Of a DNA stretch of 64,000 nucleotides, positions 37,304-46,129 are shown one piece after another. Within the stretch, counting starts at the first letter, position 1, and each line of letters starts with the position of its first letter. The stretch comes from Terripilifer ovatus. GTDB lineage: Bacteria; Pseudomonadota; Alphaproteobacteria; Rhizobiales; Beijerinckiaceae. The notes under the pieces were generated by a model that saw nothing but the letters and a program-made list of their open reading frames with translations, did not search any database and was not told where the DNA came from. The position numbers and the translations under genes were made by a program. Location: positions 1 to 64,000 of the forward strand of contig JARHVB010000086.1 in the NCBI GenBank assembly GCA_029222685.1. Reading direction: 5' to 3'.

Positions 37304-37669
37304 GTGGAAACATTCAAGCAATTCACATTCGAGGCTGCCCACCAAACTCCGCCGTTTTCCGGCCTGCATGGGCATACCTTTGTGGTCTGTCTCTATCTGC
37401 AAGGCGAGCCTGACCCGATTTACGGCTGGTCGCACAATCTCGACGATGTCGAAGGCGTCATCGCCAACGTCAAACGCAAAATTGATCATAAATATCTGAA
37501 TGATGTCGAGGGCCTCGAAGTGCCCACCCTCGAGAATCTGACCCGCTGGCTTTTTAATGAATTTTCCAGCGTTTTGCCAGGCGTCGATCGCATCGCTGTC
37601 CAGCGCGGAACTCCGGGACAGACGGAAGGGTGCACATTCGGCAAAACCATGCGCCCGCGGGCTGCGTGA
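37304..37669 (+). CDS. 6-pyruvoyl-tetrahydropterin synthase / QueD-like protein
   Basis: This T-fold enzyme family acts in queuosine or pterin synthesis. Zinc ligands are visible (FEAAH, then HGH in SGLHGHTF), as are DHKYLND with the catalytic Asp-His and TEGC near the C-terminus. The cysteine that normally lies four residues before HGH in QueD/PTPS is a phenylalanine here (PFSGLHGH), so the standard reaction is doubtful. The start is unclear: GTG 37304 or TTG 37295 are both in frame with AGGGGGCGG upstream. The preceding 285-bp gap is AT-rich near 37085-37140. No queuosine partner gene is adjacent. Confidence 0.75.
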   Translation: METFKQFTFEAAHQTPPFSGLHGHTFVVCLYLQGEPDPIYGWSHNLDDVEGVIANVKRKIDHKYLNDVEGLEVPTLENLTRWLFNEFSSVLPGVDRIAVQRGTPGQTEGCTFGKTMRPRAA

Positions 37670-37758
37670 TCCGGCAGAATCTCCGCCGTAAGCCGCCGAT
37701 TGCGATAACGCCAGTCGTGGGCCCGTGATAGGACGCGCCATTTCGATCCGGAGACCAG

Positions 37759-38814
37759 ATGGCGCAAGATATCATCGTGACCGCCGCCGACCTCGAATAT
37801 ATGGTCGGCGCGATGTTCATCGCAGCCGGCCTGCCCGCCCCATGGGCACAGCGGGAGGCGGAGGTACTGATCTGGGCTGATCTGCGCGGCGTCGGTTCGC
37901 ACGGCGTCCTGCGCGTGCCCTCCTATATCGCCGGCATGAAGCACGGCATGCGCCGCGGCGATGCCGACATCCGGACGATCTTCGAGAAAGGCGCGCTGGC
38001 GATCATCGAGGCGGACCGTGGGCCCGGCCTTCATGCCATGCGTCTCACCATGGACAAAGCAATTGCCCTGTCGCAAACGCACGCCATCGGCTGGGTGGCG
38101 CTGCGCAACGCCACGCACACAGGCCCGATGGGCTTTTACGTACGGCAGGCCGCCGACCAGGGCCTCATCGGCATCGCCATGTCGGCGTCGCGGCCGCTCA
38201 TGGCCTATCACGGCACGCGCACGGCCGCAGCCGGAACAGCGCCGCTCGCCATCGGCGTTCCACGTCTTGGTGGCAAAGCGCTGGTACTCGACATGGCCAA
38301 CGCGGCGATCACGATCGGCAATCTGGCGCAGGCGCGTATGTCAGGCAAACCCCTGCCGAAGGATGTCGCGCTCGACGCGCGGGGGCGCATGACGACTGAT
38401 CCCACGCGCGCGGTGACGCCGATGCCGGTAGCAGGCCCAAAGGGCGCCGGTCTTGCGCTGATGATCGAATGCCTGGCCAGCCTGATGGCGGGCAGTCCCT
38501 TGCTGACGACCGCCTTCGACGAACCGGCACTGCGCAATCAGCATTTGCAGAATGGCGCCTGCATCGCGCTCGACCCGACGCTGTTTCTCGGCCCCGATGT
38601 GATGGCCGGCGAAGTCGACCGGCTGGCGCGCGGCATCAAGGCCGAACCGATGGCAGAAGGCTTCGATGAAATCCTGATGCCGGGCGAACGCGGCGACCGC
38701 GAAGCAGCGCATCGACGCGAACACGGCATTCCCTTGCCGGCGAAGCTCTGGAGCGAGCTTGTGTCCTACGCGCTGCGGCTTGGCGTGCAGCCGGCGCAGA
38801 CACGCAACGCATAA
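37759..38814 (+). CDS. Ldh-family NAD(P)-dependent oxidoreductase (malate/L-lactate dehydrogenase type)
   Basis: The 351-aa protein is of the type II malate/lactate dehydrogenase family, which also includes ureidoglycolate and sulfolactate dehydrogenases. Markers are WADLRGVGSHGVLRVPSY, GPGLHAMRLTMDKAIALS, VALRNATHTGPMGFYVRQAA, and MANAAITIGNLAQARMSGKPLP. The histidine in GSHG is the family's conserved position. It is convergent with the LysR gene 2 bp beyond. A ureidoglycolate role is conceivable given the urate genes about 5 kb away, but the immediate neighbours do not support it strongly. Confidence 0.85.
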   Translation: MAQDIIVTAADLEYMVGAMFIAAGLPAPWAQREAEVLIWADLRGVGSHGVLRVPSYIAGMKHGMRRGDADIRTIFEKGALAIIEADRGPGLHAMRLTMDKAIALSQTHAIGWVALRNATHTGPMGFYVRQAADQGLIGIAMSASRPLMAYHGTRTAAAGTAPLAIGVPRLGGKALVLDMANAAITIGNLAQARMSGKPLPKDVALDARGRMTTDPTRAVTPMPVAGPKGAGLALMIECLASLMAGSPLLTTAFDEPALRNQHLQNGACIALDPTLFLGPDVMAGEVDRLARGIKAEPMAEGFDEILMPGERGDREAAHRREHGIPLPAKLWSELVSYALRLGVQPAQTRNA

Positions 38815-38816
38815 CC

Positions 38817-39737
38817 TCAGCCCGATCGCGACAATGGCAGGCCGGCCTGCCTGCGCAGGATCGCGGTGAACCGTTCGGCCAAAGGCGACAACGGTCGCGC
38901 CGCTGCGCGGCTGAGACCGAGCGCCCGCGTGGCGCCCGCCTCCTTCAAGGCGATCTGGTTGAGCATGCCGGCCTTGACTTCAAGCTGCACGAGCTGCTGC
39001 GGCATGATGGCGATGCAATCGCTGTGCATGACAATGGTCTTGATCGCCACCATCGAATTGGTCAGCACGGCCTGCGCCGGCCAGCCGACGCCGCTGACGA
39101 TGAACAGCGCCTCCAACTGCGTATGATAGGCGCTTCTGTCGCTCGGCAGCACCCATTGCACGTCGCGCAATGATTTCAGCGATTGCCGCTTCGATCGCAG
39201 GACCGGATTGCCGGGGCGCGCAATGATACGGAATGTATCCTGTGACAGGCGCTCCTCGATCACGCCTTCGACCGACGGATAGACGCCGATCGGCCCGAGG
39301 CTCAGGTCGATCGAACCGCGCAGCAGATCGCGCATGGCCTCGGTGAACACCGTCTCCTGGATATGGACGGCGGCATTGGGAAACTCCACCTTTAATTGCG
39401 CGACCGCGCGCGGCACCACATGGGCAAAGGCAACCGGCGTCACCGCCAGGTTCAGAGGCCCCAGCGCATGTTGGCGGCGATGCCCGATCTCCTCGGCGGC
39501 GCGCTGCATCTGCGCTTCGATGATTTCCGCATGGCGGGCGATCATGGCGCCGAGCTCGGTCAGGCGCGCGCCGTTGCGGCCGCGATCGAACAGGCGGCCG
39601 CCGGTGCACGCCTCGAGCTGCGCGATGCTGCTGGACAGGGCCGGTTGCGACAGCCGCCGCGATTGCGCCGCCTGGCTGAACGAGCCGCTTCGGGCGATCG
39701 CCAGCAGATTCATCAGCTGACGGAAATCCAGATCCAT
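38817..39737 (-). CDS. LysR-family transcriptional regulator
   Basis: The 306 residues start with the winged helix-turn-helix DLDFRQLMNLLAIARSGSFSQAAQSRRLSQPALSSSIAQLE, followed by the periplasmic-binding-protein-like effector domain (GPLNLAVTPVAFAHVVPRAV, LSLGPIGVYP). It is divergent from the MetE-like gene at 39850, so it probably controls that operon (39850-43013). The 112-bp gap contains CCATA-N9-TATGG (39734-39752, touching its own start codon) and the AT-rich AATTTATATATTTG. Confidence 0.9.
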   Translation of the reverse strand: MDLDFRQLMNLLAIARSGSFSQAAQSRRLSQPALSSSIAQLEACTGGRLFDRGRNGARLTELGAMIARHAEIIEAQMQRAAEEIGHRRQHALGPLNLAVTPVAFAHVVPRAVAQLKVEFPNAAVHIQETVFTEAMRDLLRGSIDLSLGPIGVYPSVEGVIEERLSQDTFRIIARPGNPVLRSKRQSLKSLRDVQWVLPSDRSAYHTQLEALFIVSGVGWPAQAVLTNSMVAIKTIVMHSDCIAIMPQQLVQLEVKAGMLNQIALKEAGATRALGLSRAAARPLSPLAERFTAILRRQAGLPLSRSG

Positions 39738-39849
39738 AAATGTAACCTATGGAAAGTGCCAATTTATATATTTGACTTGGATGGATGGTTTTCGTCAACC
39801 TCGCACATCCTGCAACAGCCGAAACAGAGCCGCGTAGGTGGAGGAAGCC

Positions 39850-40905
39850 ATGACCGCGACGCCAGCCATTCAACCGACATCCGTCCATCTGGTCGGCAGC
39901 ATCGGCCTCGACAGTGTCGCCGAGGTCTTCCGCACCACCGGCAAACTTCTGGGGCGCAGGCTGAAGCGCGTTCCCGATGGCGAGCCCGGACCACGGCGGC
40001 TGTGGGCGAGCTTTCAATATCCGCTGCTACGTTCGAGCCCTTACCTGCGGCCCGATCCAGGCGGCGCCTTGCGCAAGACATCCGGGTTTCCGCTGCTGAG
40101 CCTCGCCGAGGGCGTGAGCTCCGACGAAGTGTCGTTCGGCGAGCTTGGATATGCGCGGGAGGCGCGCGCCTCCTATCTCGATTTCTGCGCGGCACGCGAC
40201 CGTGGCGAGCTTCCCGCTGATGCGCGCTTTCAGGTGTGCCTGCCGACGCCGATGGGCGTGATCTACGCCTTCTGCATCCCCAAAGACGTGCTTGCCGTCG
40301 AGCCGGCCTACGAGCGCGCGATGATGGCCGAGGTTGCGGCGCTCTGCGCCGGCATCCCGCACAAGGATCTCTCGATCCAGTGGGATTTCTGTCACGAGAT
40401 GATCATCTGGGACGGCCAGCCGCAGGATATGTTCCCGCTTGTCGGCGCGTCGAAGCCGGAGATCCTCGCCCGGCTCGGCCGCATCTGCGCCGATATTCCA
40501 GCCGGTGTCGAGCTGGGCTTCCACCTTTGCTACGGCGACTTTGGCGCCCGTCACTTTGTCGAGCCGCGCGACGCCACCGCGATGGTGGAGGTGTGCAACG
40601 GCATCGCCGATACGATCCTCCGGCCGGTCGGATTCATTCACATTCCCGTTCCGATCAATCGCGATGACGAGGCTTTCTTCCAGCCGCTGACGGCGTTGCG
40701 GCTGCCGAAGGGCTGCGACTTCTATCTCGGGCTCGTGCATGCACGCGATGGCGTGGAGGGAACGCACCGGCGGATCGCCGTCGCCCGCAAGTTCGTTCCC
40801 AGCTTCGGCGTCGCAACCGAATGCGGCATAGCGCGTGCCCGCAAGCCCTCGCTGATCGTCGAGACCCTGCAGGTCTACGCCGACGCCAGCCGCGAGCCCG
40901 TTTGA
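39850..40905 (+). CDS. MetE-like zinc-dependent methyltransferase-fold protein
   Basis: It is probably a TIM-barrel protein of the UROD/MetE superfamily, 351 aa. The clue is an H-x-C pair (His225, Cys227 in GFHLCYGD) and a later cysteine in ATECGIARAR (Cys325), which match the zinc ligands of cobalamin-independent methionine synthase. The N-terminal folate domain of MetE is absent. The start is ATG 39850; GTG 39838 is in frame. It leads the operon that continues with a TctC receptor and a Rieske oxygenase, so a demethylation or methyl-transfer step in catabolism is possible. The assignment is by motif, not overall similarity. Confidence 0.6.
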   Translation: MTATPAIQPTSVHLVGSIGLDSVAEVFRTTGKLLGRRLKRVPDGEPGPRRLWASFQYPLLRSSPYLRPDPGGALRKTSGFPLLSLAEGVSSDEVSFGELGYAREARASYLDFCAARDRGELPADARFQVCLPTPMGVIYAFCIPKDVLAVEPAYERAMMAEVAALCAGIPHKDLSIQWDFCHEMIIWDGQPQDMFPLVGASKPEILARLGRICADIPAGVELGFHLCYGDFGARHFVEPRDATAMVEVCNGIADTILRPVGFIHIPVPINRDDEAFFQPLTALRLPKGCDFYLGLVHARDGVEGTHRRIAVARKFVPSFGVATECGIARARKPSLIVETLQVYADASREPV

Positions 40906-40954
40906 GGCACTGGAACGATCTGACGTGCAAATCCGATTTGGGGAGGGTGAGGCG

Positions 40955-41920
40955 ATGCGGTTCTATCATGTCTTTCTTGCATGCTTCATGGTCGCGACAG
41001 GGGCACAGGCGCAGACATCGAACTGGCCTGACAAGCCGGTCCGGATCGTCGTCTCGCAGCCAGCCGGCGCCGCGCCGGATGTGATCGCGCGGATGATCGC
41101 CGATTCAGTCAGCGCCTCGCTGAAGCAGCAGGTCTATGTCGAGAACAGACCGGGCGCCGCCAATATCGTCGGCTCGCAGGCAGTCGCGCGGGCGACACCC
41201 GATGGCTACACCTTCCTGTTCGCGACCACCGCCGCCATAGCCAGCAATCCCTTCACCTTCGCATCCCTTCCCTACGATCCGGAAAAAGATTTCACGCCGG
41301 TCGCAATGATCGCCAGGGGGCCATTCTTCCTGCTCGTCCATCCAAGCGTGAAGGCGAACAGTCTGAGCGAGCTGATCGCGCTCGATAAAGCCGATCCGGG
41401 AAAACTCTCGATCGCAACGGAAGGCCCGCGCAATTTCACCGGCATCCTTGCCGCCTGGATCAACAGGCTCGCGGGAACGCATATGGTCGAAGTGCCGTAT
41501 CAGACGATCACGCAAGGCATTCAGGATGCGATCAGCGGCCGCGTTCAGGTGATCAACATTCCGATCGTCAACGCCGTGCCTTTCATTCAGTCGAAAGAGC
41601 TGAAGCCTCTCGCGGTCAGCTCGCTGCAGCCGATGCCGAAATTCGAAGACATTCCGCCAATCGCAGGAACCCTGGCCGGCGTTGATATGATCGGCTGGTT
41701 TGCGCTTGTCGCGCCGAGCGGAACGCCTGATGCCATCGTCCAGCGCATGAACCGCGAAGTCGACCGCGTGCTGACGACGCCGGCGATGAAGGAGCGGCTG
41801 CTCGGCTTCGGCTTCTTCACCGAAGGCGCCGAGACCACCAAAGCGACCGGCGATTATATCCGCTCACAGCGCGAGACCTGGGGCAAAGTCATCAAGACAA
41901 TCGGGCTGGAGCCTTTGTAG
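40955..41920 (+). CDS. Bug-family (TctC-like) substrate-binding protein
   Basis: This is a 321-aa periplasmic receptor with the signal MRFYHVFLACFMVATGAQAQ. Family blocks are WPDKPVRIVVSQPAGAAPDVIARM, VYVENRPGAANIVGSQAVARATPDGYT, FMLVHPSVKANSL-like FLLVHPSVKANSL, and FALVAPSGTPDAIV. The start ATG 40955 follows GGGGAGGG. It is the fourth orphan receptor of this superfamily in the window and lies between a MetE-like gene and a Rieske oxygenase gene, 25 bp before the latter. The ligand is probably the substrate of those enzymes. Confidence 0.87.
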   Translation: MRFYHVFLACFMVATGAQAQTSNWPDKPVRIVVSQPAGAAPDVIARMIADSVSASLKQQVYVENRPGAANIVGSQAVARATPDGYTFLFATTAAIASNPFTFASLPYDPEKDFTPVAMIARGPFFLLVHPSVKANSLSELIALDKADPGKLSIATEGPRNFTGILAAWINRLAGTHMVEVPYQTITQGIQDAISGRVQVINIPIVNAVPFIQSKELKPLAVSSLQPMPKFEDIPPIAGTLAGVDMIGWFALVAPSGTPDAIVQRMNREVDRVLTTPAMKERLLGFGFFTEGAETTKATGDYIRSQRETWGKVIKTIGLEPL

Positions 41921-41945
41921 CAATAGCAGATATCTGGAGCGCAAA

Positions 41946-43013
41946 ATGTATCTCAAGGGAAGCTGGTACGTCGCCGCCTGGTCGAAAGACATCGGCCATT
42001 CGCTCAGCGTGCAGACCATTCTCCGCGAATCACTGATCCTGTTTCGCAAGAGCAATGGCGAGGTCGCGGCGCTGGAGAACCGCTGCGCACACCGGCATGT
42101 GCCGCTCGGTGCAGGCACGCTCGTCGGCGATGAGGTCGAATGCGCCTATCACGGGTTGCGCTATGACGGCACCGGCCAATGCACCCGCGTGCCCTCGCAG
42201 GACCGCATTCCCTCGCGGGCGAAAGTGCGCTCCTACCCGATCGTCGAGCGATACGGCTGGGTATGGATCTGGATGGGGCCGGCCGAGGCTGCCGATCCGG
42301 CAGCGATCCCGGATTTTTCCAAGCTGTCCGATCCGGCCTTCGCGGCGGCGGGCGGCACCAAGCTGGTGCGCGCGAATTATGAGCTGATCACCGACAATCT
42401 GATGGACCTCTCCCATGTCGGCTTCGTTCATCAGAAGACGATCGGCAATCAGGACATGGGCGAGAAAGGCACGATCAAGGTCGAGCGTTCGGACCACGGC
42501 GTGCGGGTCACGCGCTGGGTGATCGACGCTCCGCCGCCGCCGACCTATGTGCGGACCGGGATCATCAGCGCCGATCAGAATGTCGACCGCTGGCAGATCA
42601 TCGATTTCGAGCCGCCAGGCTATGTGAACATCTATGTCGGCGGTGTCGCAACCCGCACCGGCGCGCCGGAGGGCAATCGCGTCGGCGGTCTCGGCCTGTG
42701 GATCATGAACGCGATGACGCCGCTGACCGAGTCCACGTCAAATTACTTCTGGGCGGTCGGCCGCGACTTTCACATCGACAAGCCGCAGGTGACGGAGTTC
42801 ATGCGCGATGAAATCTCCCGCACCTTCGATGAAGATGCGCTTATCCTTGAGCTGCAGCAGAGCACGATGGACCTGTTCACGCATCCCCAGAGCGTCGACA
42901 TTCTCGCCGATGCCGGCGGCGTGCAGGCGCGGCGGCTGCTGCGGTCGCTGGTGGAAGAAGAGAATGCTCTTGCCAGCCATCGGGCCAAATCCGCGCCGGA
43001 GCACGTCGCCTGA
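41946..43013 (+). CDS. Rieske 2Fe-2S aromatic ring-hydroxylating/demethylating oxygenase subunit
   Basis: This 355-aa protein resembles vanillate O-demethylase oxygenase-type enzymes. The Rieske cluster ligands are CAHRH (C-x-H) and CAYHG (C-x2-H) about 17 residues later. The mononuclear iron site is NLMDLSHVGFVH (D, H, H). All catalytic ligands are present. A reductase partner is not in the window. It lies in the LysR-controlled operon 39850-43013 and is convergent with the VOC gene. Confidence 0.9.
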   Translation: MYLKGSWYVAAWSKDIGHSLSVQTILRESLILFRKSNGEVAALENRCAHRHVPLGAGTLVGDEVECAYHGLRYDGTGQCTRVPSQDRIPSRAKVRSYPIVERYGWVWIWMGPAEAADPAAIPDFSKLSDPAFAAAGGTKLVRANYELITDNLMDLSHVGFVHQKTIGNQDMGEKGTIKVERSDHGVRVTRWVIDAPPPPTYVRTGIISADQNVDRWQIIDFEPPGYVNIYVGGVATRTGAPEGNRVGGLGLWIMNAMTPLTESTSNYFWAVGRDFHIDKPQVTEFMRDEISRTFDEDALILELQQSTMDLFTHPQSVDILADAGGVQARRLLRSLVEEENALASHRAKSAPEHVA

Positions 43014-43017
43014 CGTC

Positions 43018-43569
43018 CTATTTCTTCAAAGGCAGGCGCTGGCGCACCGGATCAGAACCGTCCCAGCCGACCGATGCTTTCTGAATCTGCGTGAACATGT
43101 CTTCGGTGACCGGAATCATTTCGATCACCTCGATCATGGCGCCGAAGATCGAGACGGTGTCGAAATAGCCGACCCGCGCGCCGCTCGGCACTTCGGCCTC
43201 GTAGACCAACTCGAAGCCCTGCGCCTTGTATTCGGCGATGCGCGCGCTGTAATCGATCGCCGAAACGCCGAAGTGGTGAAAGCCATAACCCCGCTTATCG
43301 ACGATTTCCTTGTAGACGGACGGCACGTCGTTGAGCTGCTGGATCAGTTCGTATTGCATCGTGCCGGAGCAGCCCATGGCGATGGAAAGTTCAACGTCCG
43401 TCGGCTTGCCGCGATAGGTCTGGGTGGCGAAACGGCCGCCTTCGCGCAGGAACCATGGTCCCGCCTTCACCGTGCGCGTGAATTCGCGCATGGCGGCATG
43501 CACGTCCTTGACGATGAAAGCCGTCTGCACGACCCCGTCGAGGGGCTGTCCGAAATTCAGCAAGGCCAT
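43018..43569 (-). CDS. VOC-superfamily protein (glyoxalase/dioxygenase fold)
   Basis: This 183-residue protein has two vicinal-oxygen-chelate half-domains: VVQTAFIVKDVHAAMREFTRTVKAGPWF and FHHFGVSAIDYSARIAEYKAQGFELVYE. Likely metal ligands are His in HHFGV and Glu in MIEVIEMI. Members include methylmalonyl-CoA epimerase, glyoxalase and ring-cleavage enzymes. Its 3' end faces the Rieske gene 4 bp away, so it may belong to the same catabolic theme though on the opposite strand. The reaction cannot be assigned. Confidence 0.8.
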   Translation of the reverse strand: MALLNFGQPLDGVVQTAFIVKDVHAAMREFTRTVKAGPWFLREGGRFATQTYRGKPTDVELSIAMGCSGTMQYELIQQLNDVPSVYKEIVDKRGYGFHHFGVSAIDYSARIAEYKAQGFELVYEAEVPSGARVGYFDTVSIFGAMIEVIEMIPVTEDMFTQIQKASVGWDGSDPVRQRLPLKK

Positions 43570-43697
43570 GCCAATCCTTCCATGATGCGGCGGACCTCAG
43601 CGCCGCCGATTGTTGCTATCTATCGGCCAAGGTAGGCGCGATGGCGCGGTGCTGGCAAGCGCCCGGCCGACGAAGCAATGGGAGATATGGGCGGCGT

Positions 43698-44930
43698 TCA
43701 ATCCGCTTGCGAGGTGCGGGTTTTGCCCCACGCGCGGATGAGCGCGCGTTCCTCGTCGGTCATGCCGGTAAGATTGTTGGGCGGCATGGCCCGCGTGAAG
43801 CCGGCGAACATGCGGATCTCGTCGCGATAGCGCTCGATGAATTCCGGATGATCGAGCCGCACGCCTTTCGGCGCGGTCGAAATGCCTGGCCACACCGGCA
43901 TTTGCGCATGGCACATGGCGCAGCGCGTGCTGATGACGTCGGCGACCTTCGCCGGCGATTTCGGTAGGCCGGCGATGGGATCGACCGGCTGCAGATCGGA
44001 CAGGCCCATGATCTCGCGCCCACCGCTCGTCTGCGGCATGCTGATCCAGATCGCCGTCCAGATAGCAAGCGCCGCAACAAGCCATGCCCACCATTTATTG
44101 CCGCGTCCGGAGTGACGCTCATTGTAGAAATAGCGGACGACGGCGCCGGCGACGAGAACGAGGCCGACGACCACATAGGCATAGGGGCTCGAATAGGACA
44201 GTGGATAGTGTCCCGAGATCATCAGGAACAGCACCGGCAGGGTCAAATAGTTATTGTGCGTCGAGCGCTGCTTGCCGGTCTTGCCATAGGCTGGATTGGG
44301 CTGCTCGCCCTTGAGCAATGAGGCGATCACCTTGCGCTGGTTGGGGATGATGACGAGAAAGACGTTCGCCGTCATGATCGTCGCCATCAGCGCGCCGGTA
44401 TGGATGAAAGCGCCGCGGGCCGAGAACACCTGCTGGAACAGAAACGCCATCACGATGATCAGCGCGAAGCCAACCGTCGCCAGCGCCACATCGCTTTTGG
44501 CGACAGCAGAGCGGCAGAGGAAATCATAGACGATCCAGCCGAGCGCCAATCCGCCCATGCCGTAAACAGCGGCCATGGCCGGCGAAATCTGCCGGATGGC
44601 GGGATCGATGAGATAAACGTCGGCGGAGAGGTAATAGACCCAGACCAGCAGGAAGAAACCGGAGATCCAGCTCGAATAGGCCTCCCACTTGTGCCACATC
44701 AGCTCTTCGGGCAGCGCTTCCGGCGCCACGAGATATTTGCGCACGTGATAGAAACCGCCGCCGTGAACCTCCCAGGCCTCGCCGCCCTTTTCGGCCGGAT
44801 GTTCGGGGGTAGCCCGCAGGGCCGCATCGATATGCATGAAATAGAAGGACGAGCCGATCCAGGCGATGCCGGTAATAATATGCACCCAGCGCAGCAACAT
44901 GCCGCCCCATTCCATCAAAATGCCGTCCAT
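43698..44930 (-). CDS. puuD: Urate hydroxylase PuuD (membrane urate oxidase with cytochrome c domain)
   Basis: It oxidises urate to 5-hydroxyisourate in the membrane. The 410 residues contain an N-terminal multi-helix region with LLRWVHIITGIAWIGSSFYFMHID and EVHGGGFYHVRKYL, typical of the PuuD family, and about eight hydrophobic helices. A C-terminal cytochrome c domain has the heme site CAMCH (337-341) and a distal methionine region (FTRAMPPNNLTGM). It is divergent from a LysR gene and adjacent to uraH and puuE-uraD, so the pathway is complete to allantoin. Confidence 0.93.
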   Translation of the reverse strand: MDGILMEWGGMLLRWVHIITGIAWIGSSFYFMHIDAALRATPEHPAEKGGEAWEVHGGGFYHVRKYLVAPEALPEELMWHKWEAYSSWISGFFLLVWVYYLSADVYLIDPAIRQISPAMAAVYGMGGLALGWIVYDFLCRSAVAKSDVALATVGFALIIVMAFLFQQVFSARGAFIHTGALMATIMTANVFLVIIPNQRKVIASLLKGEQPNPAYGKTGKQRSTHNNYLTLPVLFLMISGHYPLSYSSPYAYVVVGLVLVAGAVVRYFYNERHSGRGNKWWAWLVAALAIWTAIWISMPQTSGGREIMGLSDLQPVDPIAGLPKSPAKVADVISTRCAMCHAQMPVWPGISTAPKGVRLDHPEFIERYRDEIRMFAGFTRAMPPNNLTGMTDEERALIRAWGKTRTSQAD

Positions 44931-45016
44931 AACGTCCCCGCGATCGCGAAAGCCAAGCCCACTGGCGTTACTTTAAGCAAGAAGCCTGCCTTGCGATAGA
45001 ATGAGAAAATCGCAAT

Positions 45017-45039
45017 AATTTTCAAAATTTATCGGATAA
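45017..45039. promoter_or_regulatory. Two adjacent perfect palindromes in the puuD-LysR intergenic gap
   Basis: AATTTTCAAAATT (45017-45029) is followed by TTATCGGATAA (45029-45039), sharing one base. They lie 23 bp upstream of the LysR start and 87 bp upstream of puuD. They are a good candidate for the LysR operator controlling urate genes, with autoregulation. Confidence 0.5.
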
Positions 45040-45061
45040 TAACAGGACCAGATCGAAACCG

Positions 45062-45982
45062 ATGGCGACGCTCGAAAACATCAATGTGTTTATACGCTCG
45101 GTCGAGGGCGGATCGTTTTCCGCCGCCGGCCGCAGCATCGGCCTGTCGGCTGCCGTGGTCAGCCACCGCATCAAGATGCTGGAGCGTCACCTCGGCTGCC
45201 GGCTGTTCCACCGCACGACACGGCAGATGCGGCTCACCGAACAGGGTGGTGTGTTCTACGAGCGTTGCATCGAAATCCGCGAGGCGGTGGAACGCGCCGA
45301 AAGCAGTGTCGCCGACATGGGCGCCGCGCCGCGGGGCTCGCTGAAGATCACCGCGCCGCTGGGGCTTGGCCGCCGCGTGGTAACTCCGGCGATCATCGAC
45401 TTCCGGGCCGCCTATCCGCTGATCGATGTGCGGCTGCGGCTGTCGGACTATCTCATCGACGTGCTGATGGAATCCGTCGATATCGCGCTGCGCATGGCGG
45501 TGATGGAGGATTCGTCGCTGACCATGCGCAAGATCGCCGATGTGGACCGGGTGCTCGTCGCCTCGCCCGCCTATCTGGCGCGGCGCGGCAGGCCGAAGCA
45601 GATCGGCGATCTGTTCGATCACGAATGCCTGCTGTTGCGCTTTCCCGGCAGCCAGCAGGTGCGCTGGTCATTGATGGAGAACGGACAGGAGCGGCAATTG
45701 CCCGTGTCAGGGTCCGCCGACGCGGACGACGGCGATGTGCTGACCCAATGGGCCGTGGGTGGCCTCGGCATTGCGCTCAAGCCGGTGTTCGAAGTAGCGG
45801 AGCATCTGCGCTCCGGCGCGCTCGAGGCGATCCTCGAGGAATGCCCGCCGGTGCCGGTCGCTCTCGGCCTGCTCTACCCCTATCCGCGCGCAATGCCGAG
45901 CAAGGTGCGTGCCTTCGCCGACATGGTGATCCCGCTGACCCGGGCGCATATCCAGCAACAAATGGCCCTGACGCCGAAGTGA
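45062..45982 (+). CDS. LysR-family transcriptional regulator, urate locus
   Basis: It is 306 aa, with an N-terminal winged helix-turn-helix (LENINVFIRSVEGGSFSAAGRSIGLSAAVVSHRIKMLERHLG) and a LysR effector domain (GSLKITAPLGLGRRVVTPAIIDF, VDIALRMAVMEDSSL). It is divergent from puuD and upstream of uraH, puuE-uraD and allC on the same strand. That position makes it the likely regulator of urate breakdown, with a purine metabolite as possible effector (inference). Confidence 0.9.
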   Translation: MATLENINVFIRSVEGGSFSAAGRSIGLSAAVVSHRIKMLERHLGCRLFHRTTRQMRLTEQGGVFYERCIEIREAVERAESSVADMGAAPRGSLKITAPLGLGRRVVTPAIIDFRAAYPLIDVRLRLSDYLIDVLMESVDIALRMAVMEDSSLTMRKIADVDRVLVASPAYLARRGRPKQIGDLFDHECLLLRFPGSQQVRWSLMENGQERQLPVSGSADADDGDVLTQWAVGGLGIALKPVFEVAEHLRSGALEAILEECPPVPVALGLLYPYPRAMPSKVRAFADMVIPLTRAHIQQQMALTPK

Positions 45983-46129
45983 GCAGGAACGCGGCCGGCT
46001 GGCCAGACGATTGGGCAAAGTCCTGCGAAATGAGGCGATTACCGCTTTCGCCCCAGAGCACTTTCAAACATATTTTGCAAATCTGACGATTTCCTTGTTG
46101 TAGCATCGAGCCGGACAGGAGCTGACCGA

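Noticed and set aside
37189-37413. A 74-codon open frame overlapping the QueD-like gene
   Set aside because: It is in another frame from the QueD-like protein, which has clear zinc-ligand motifs.
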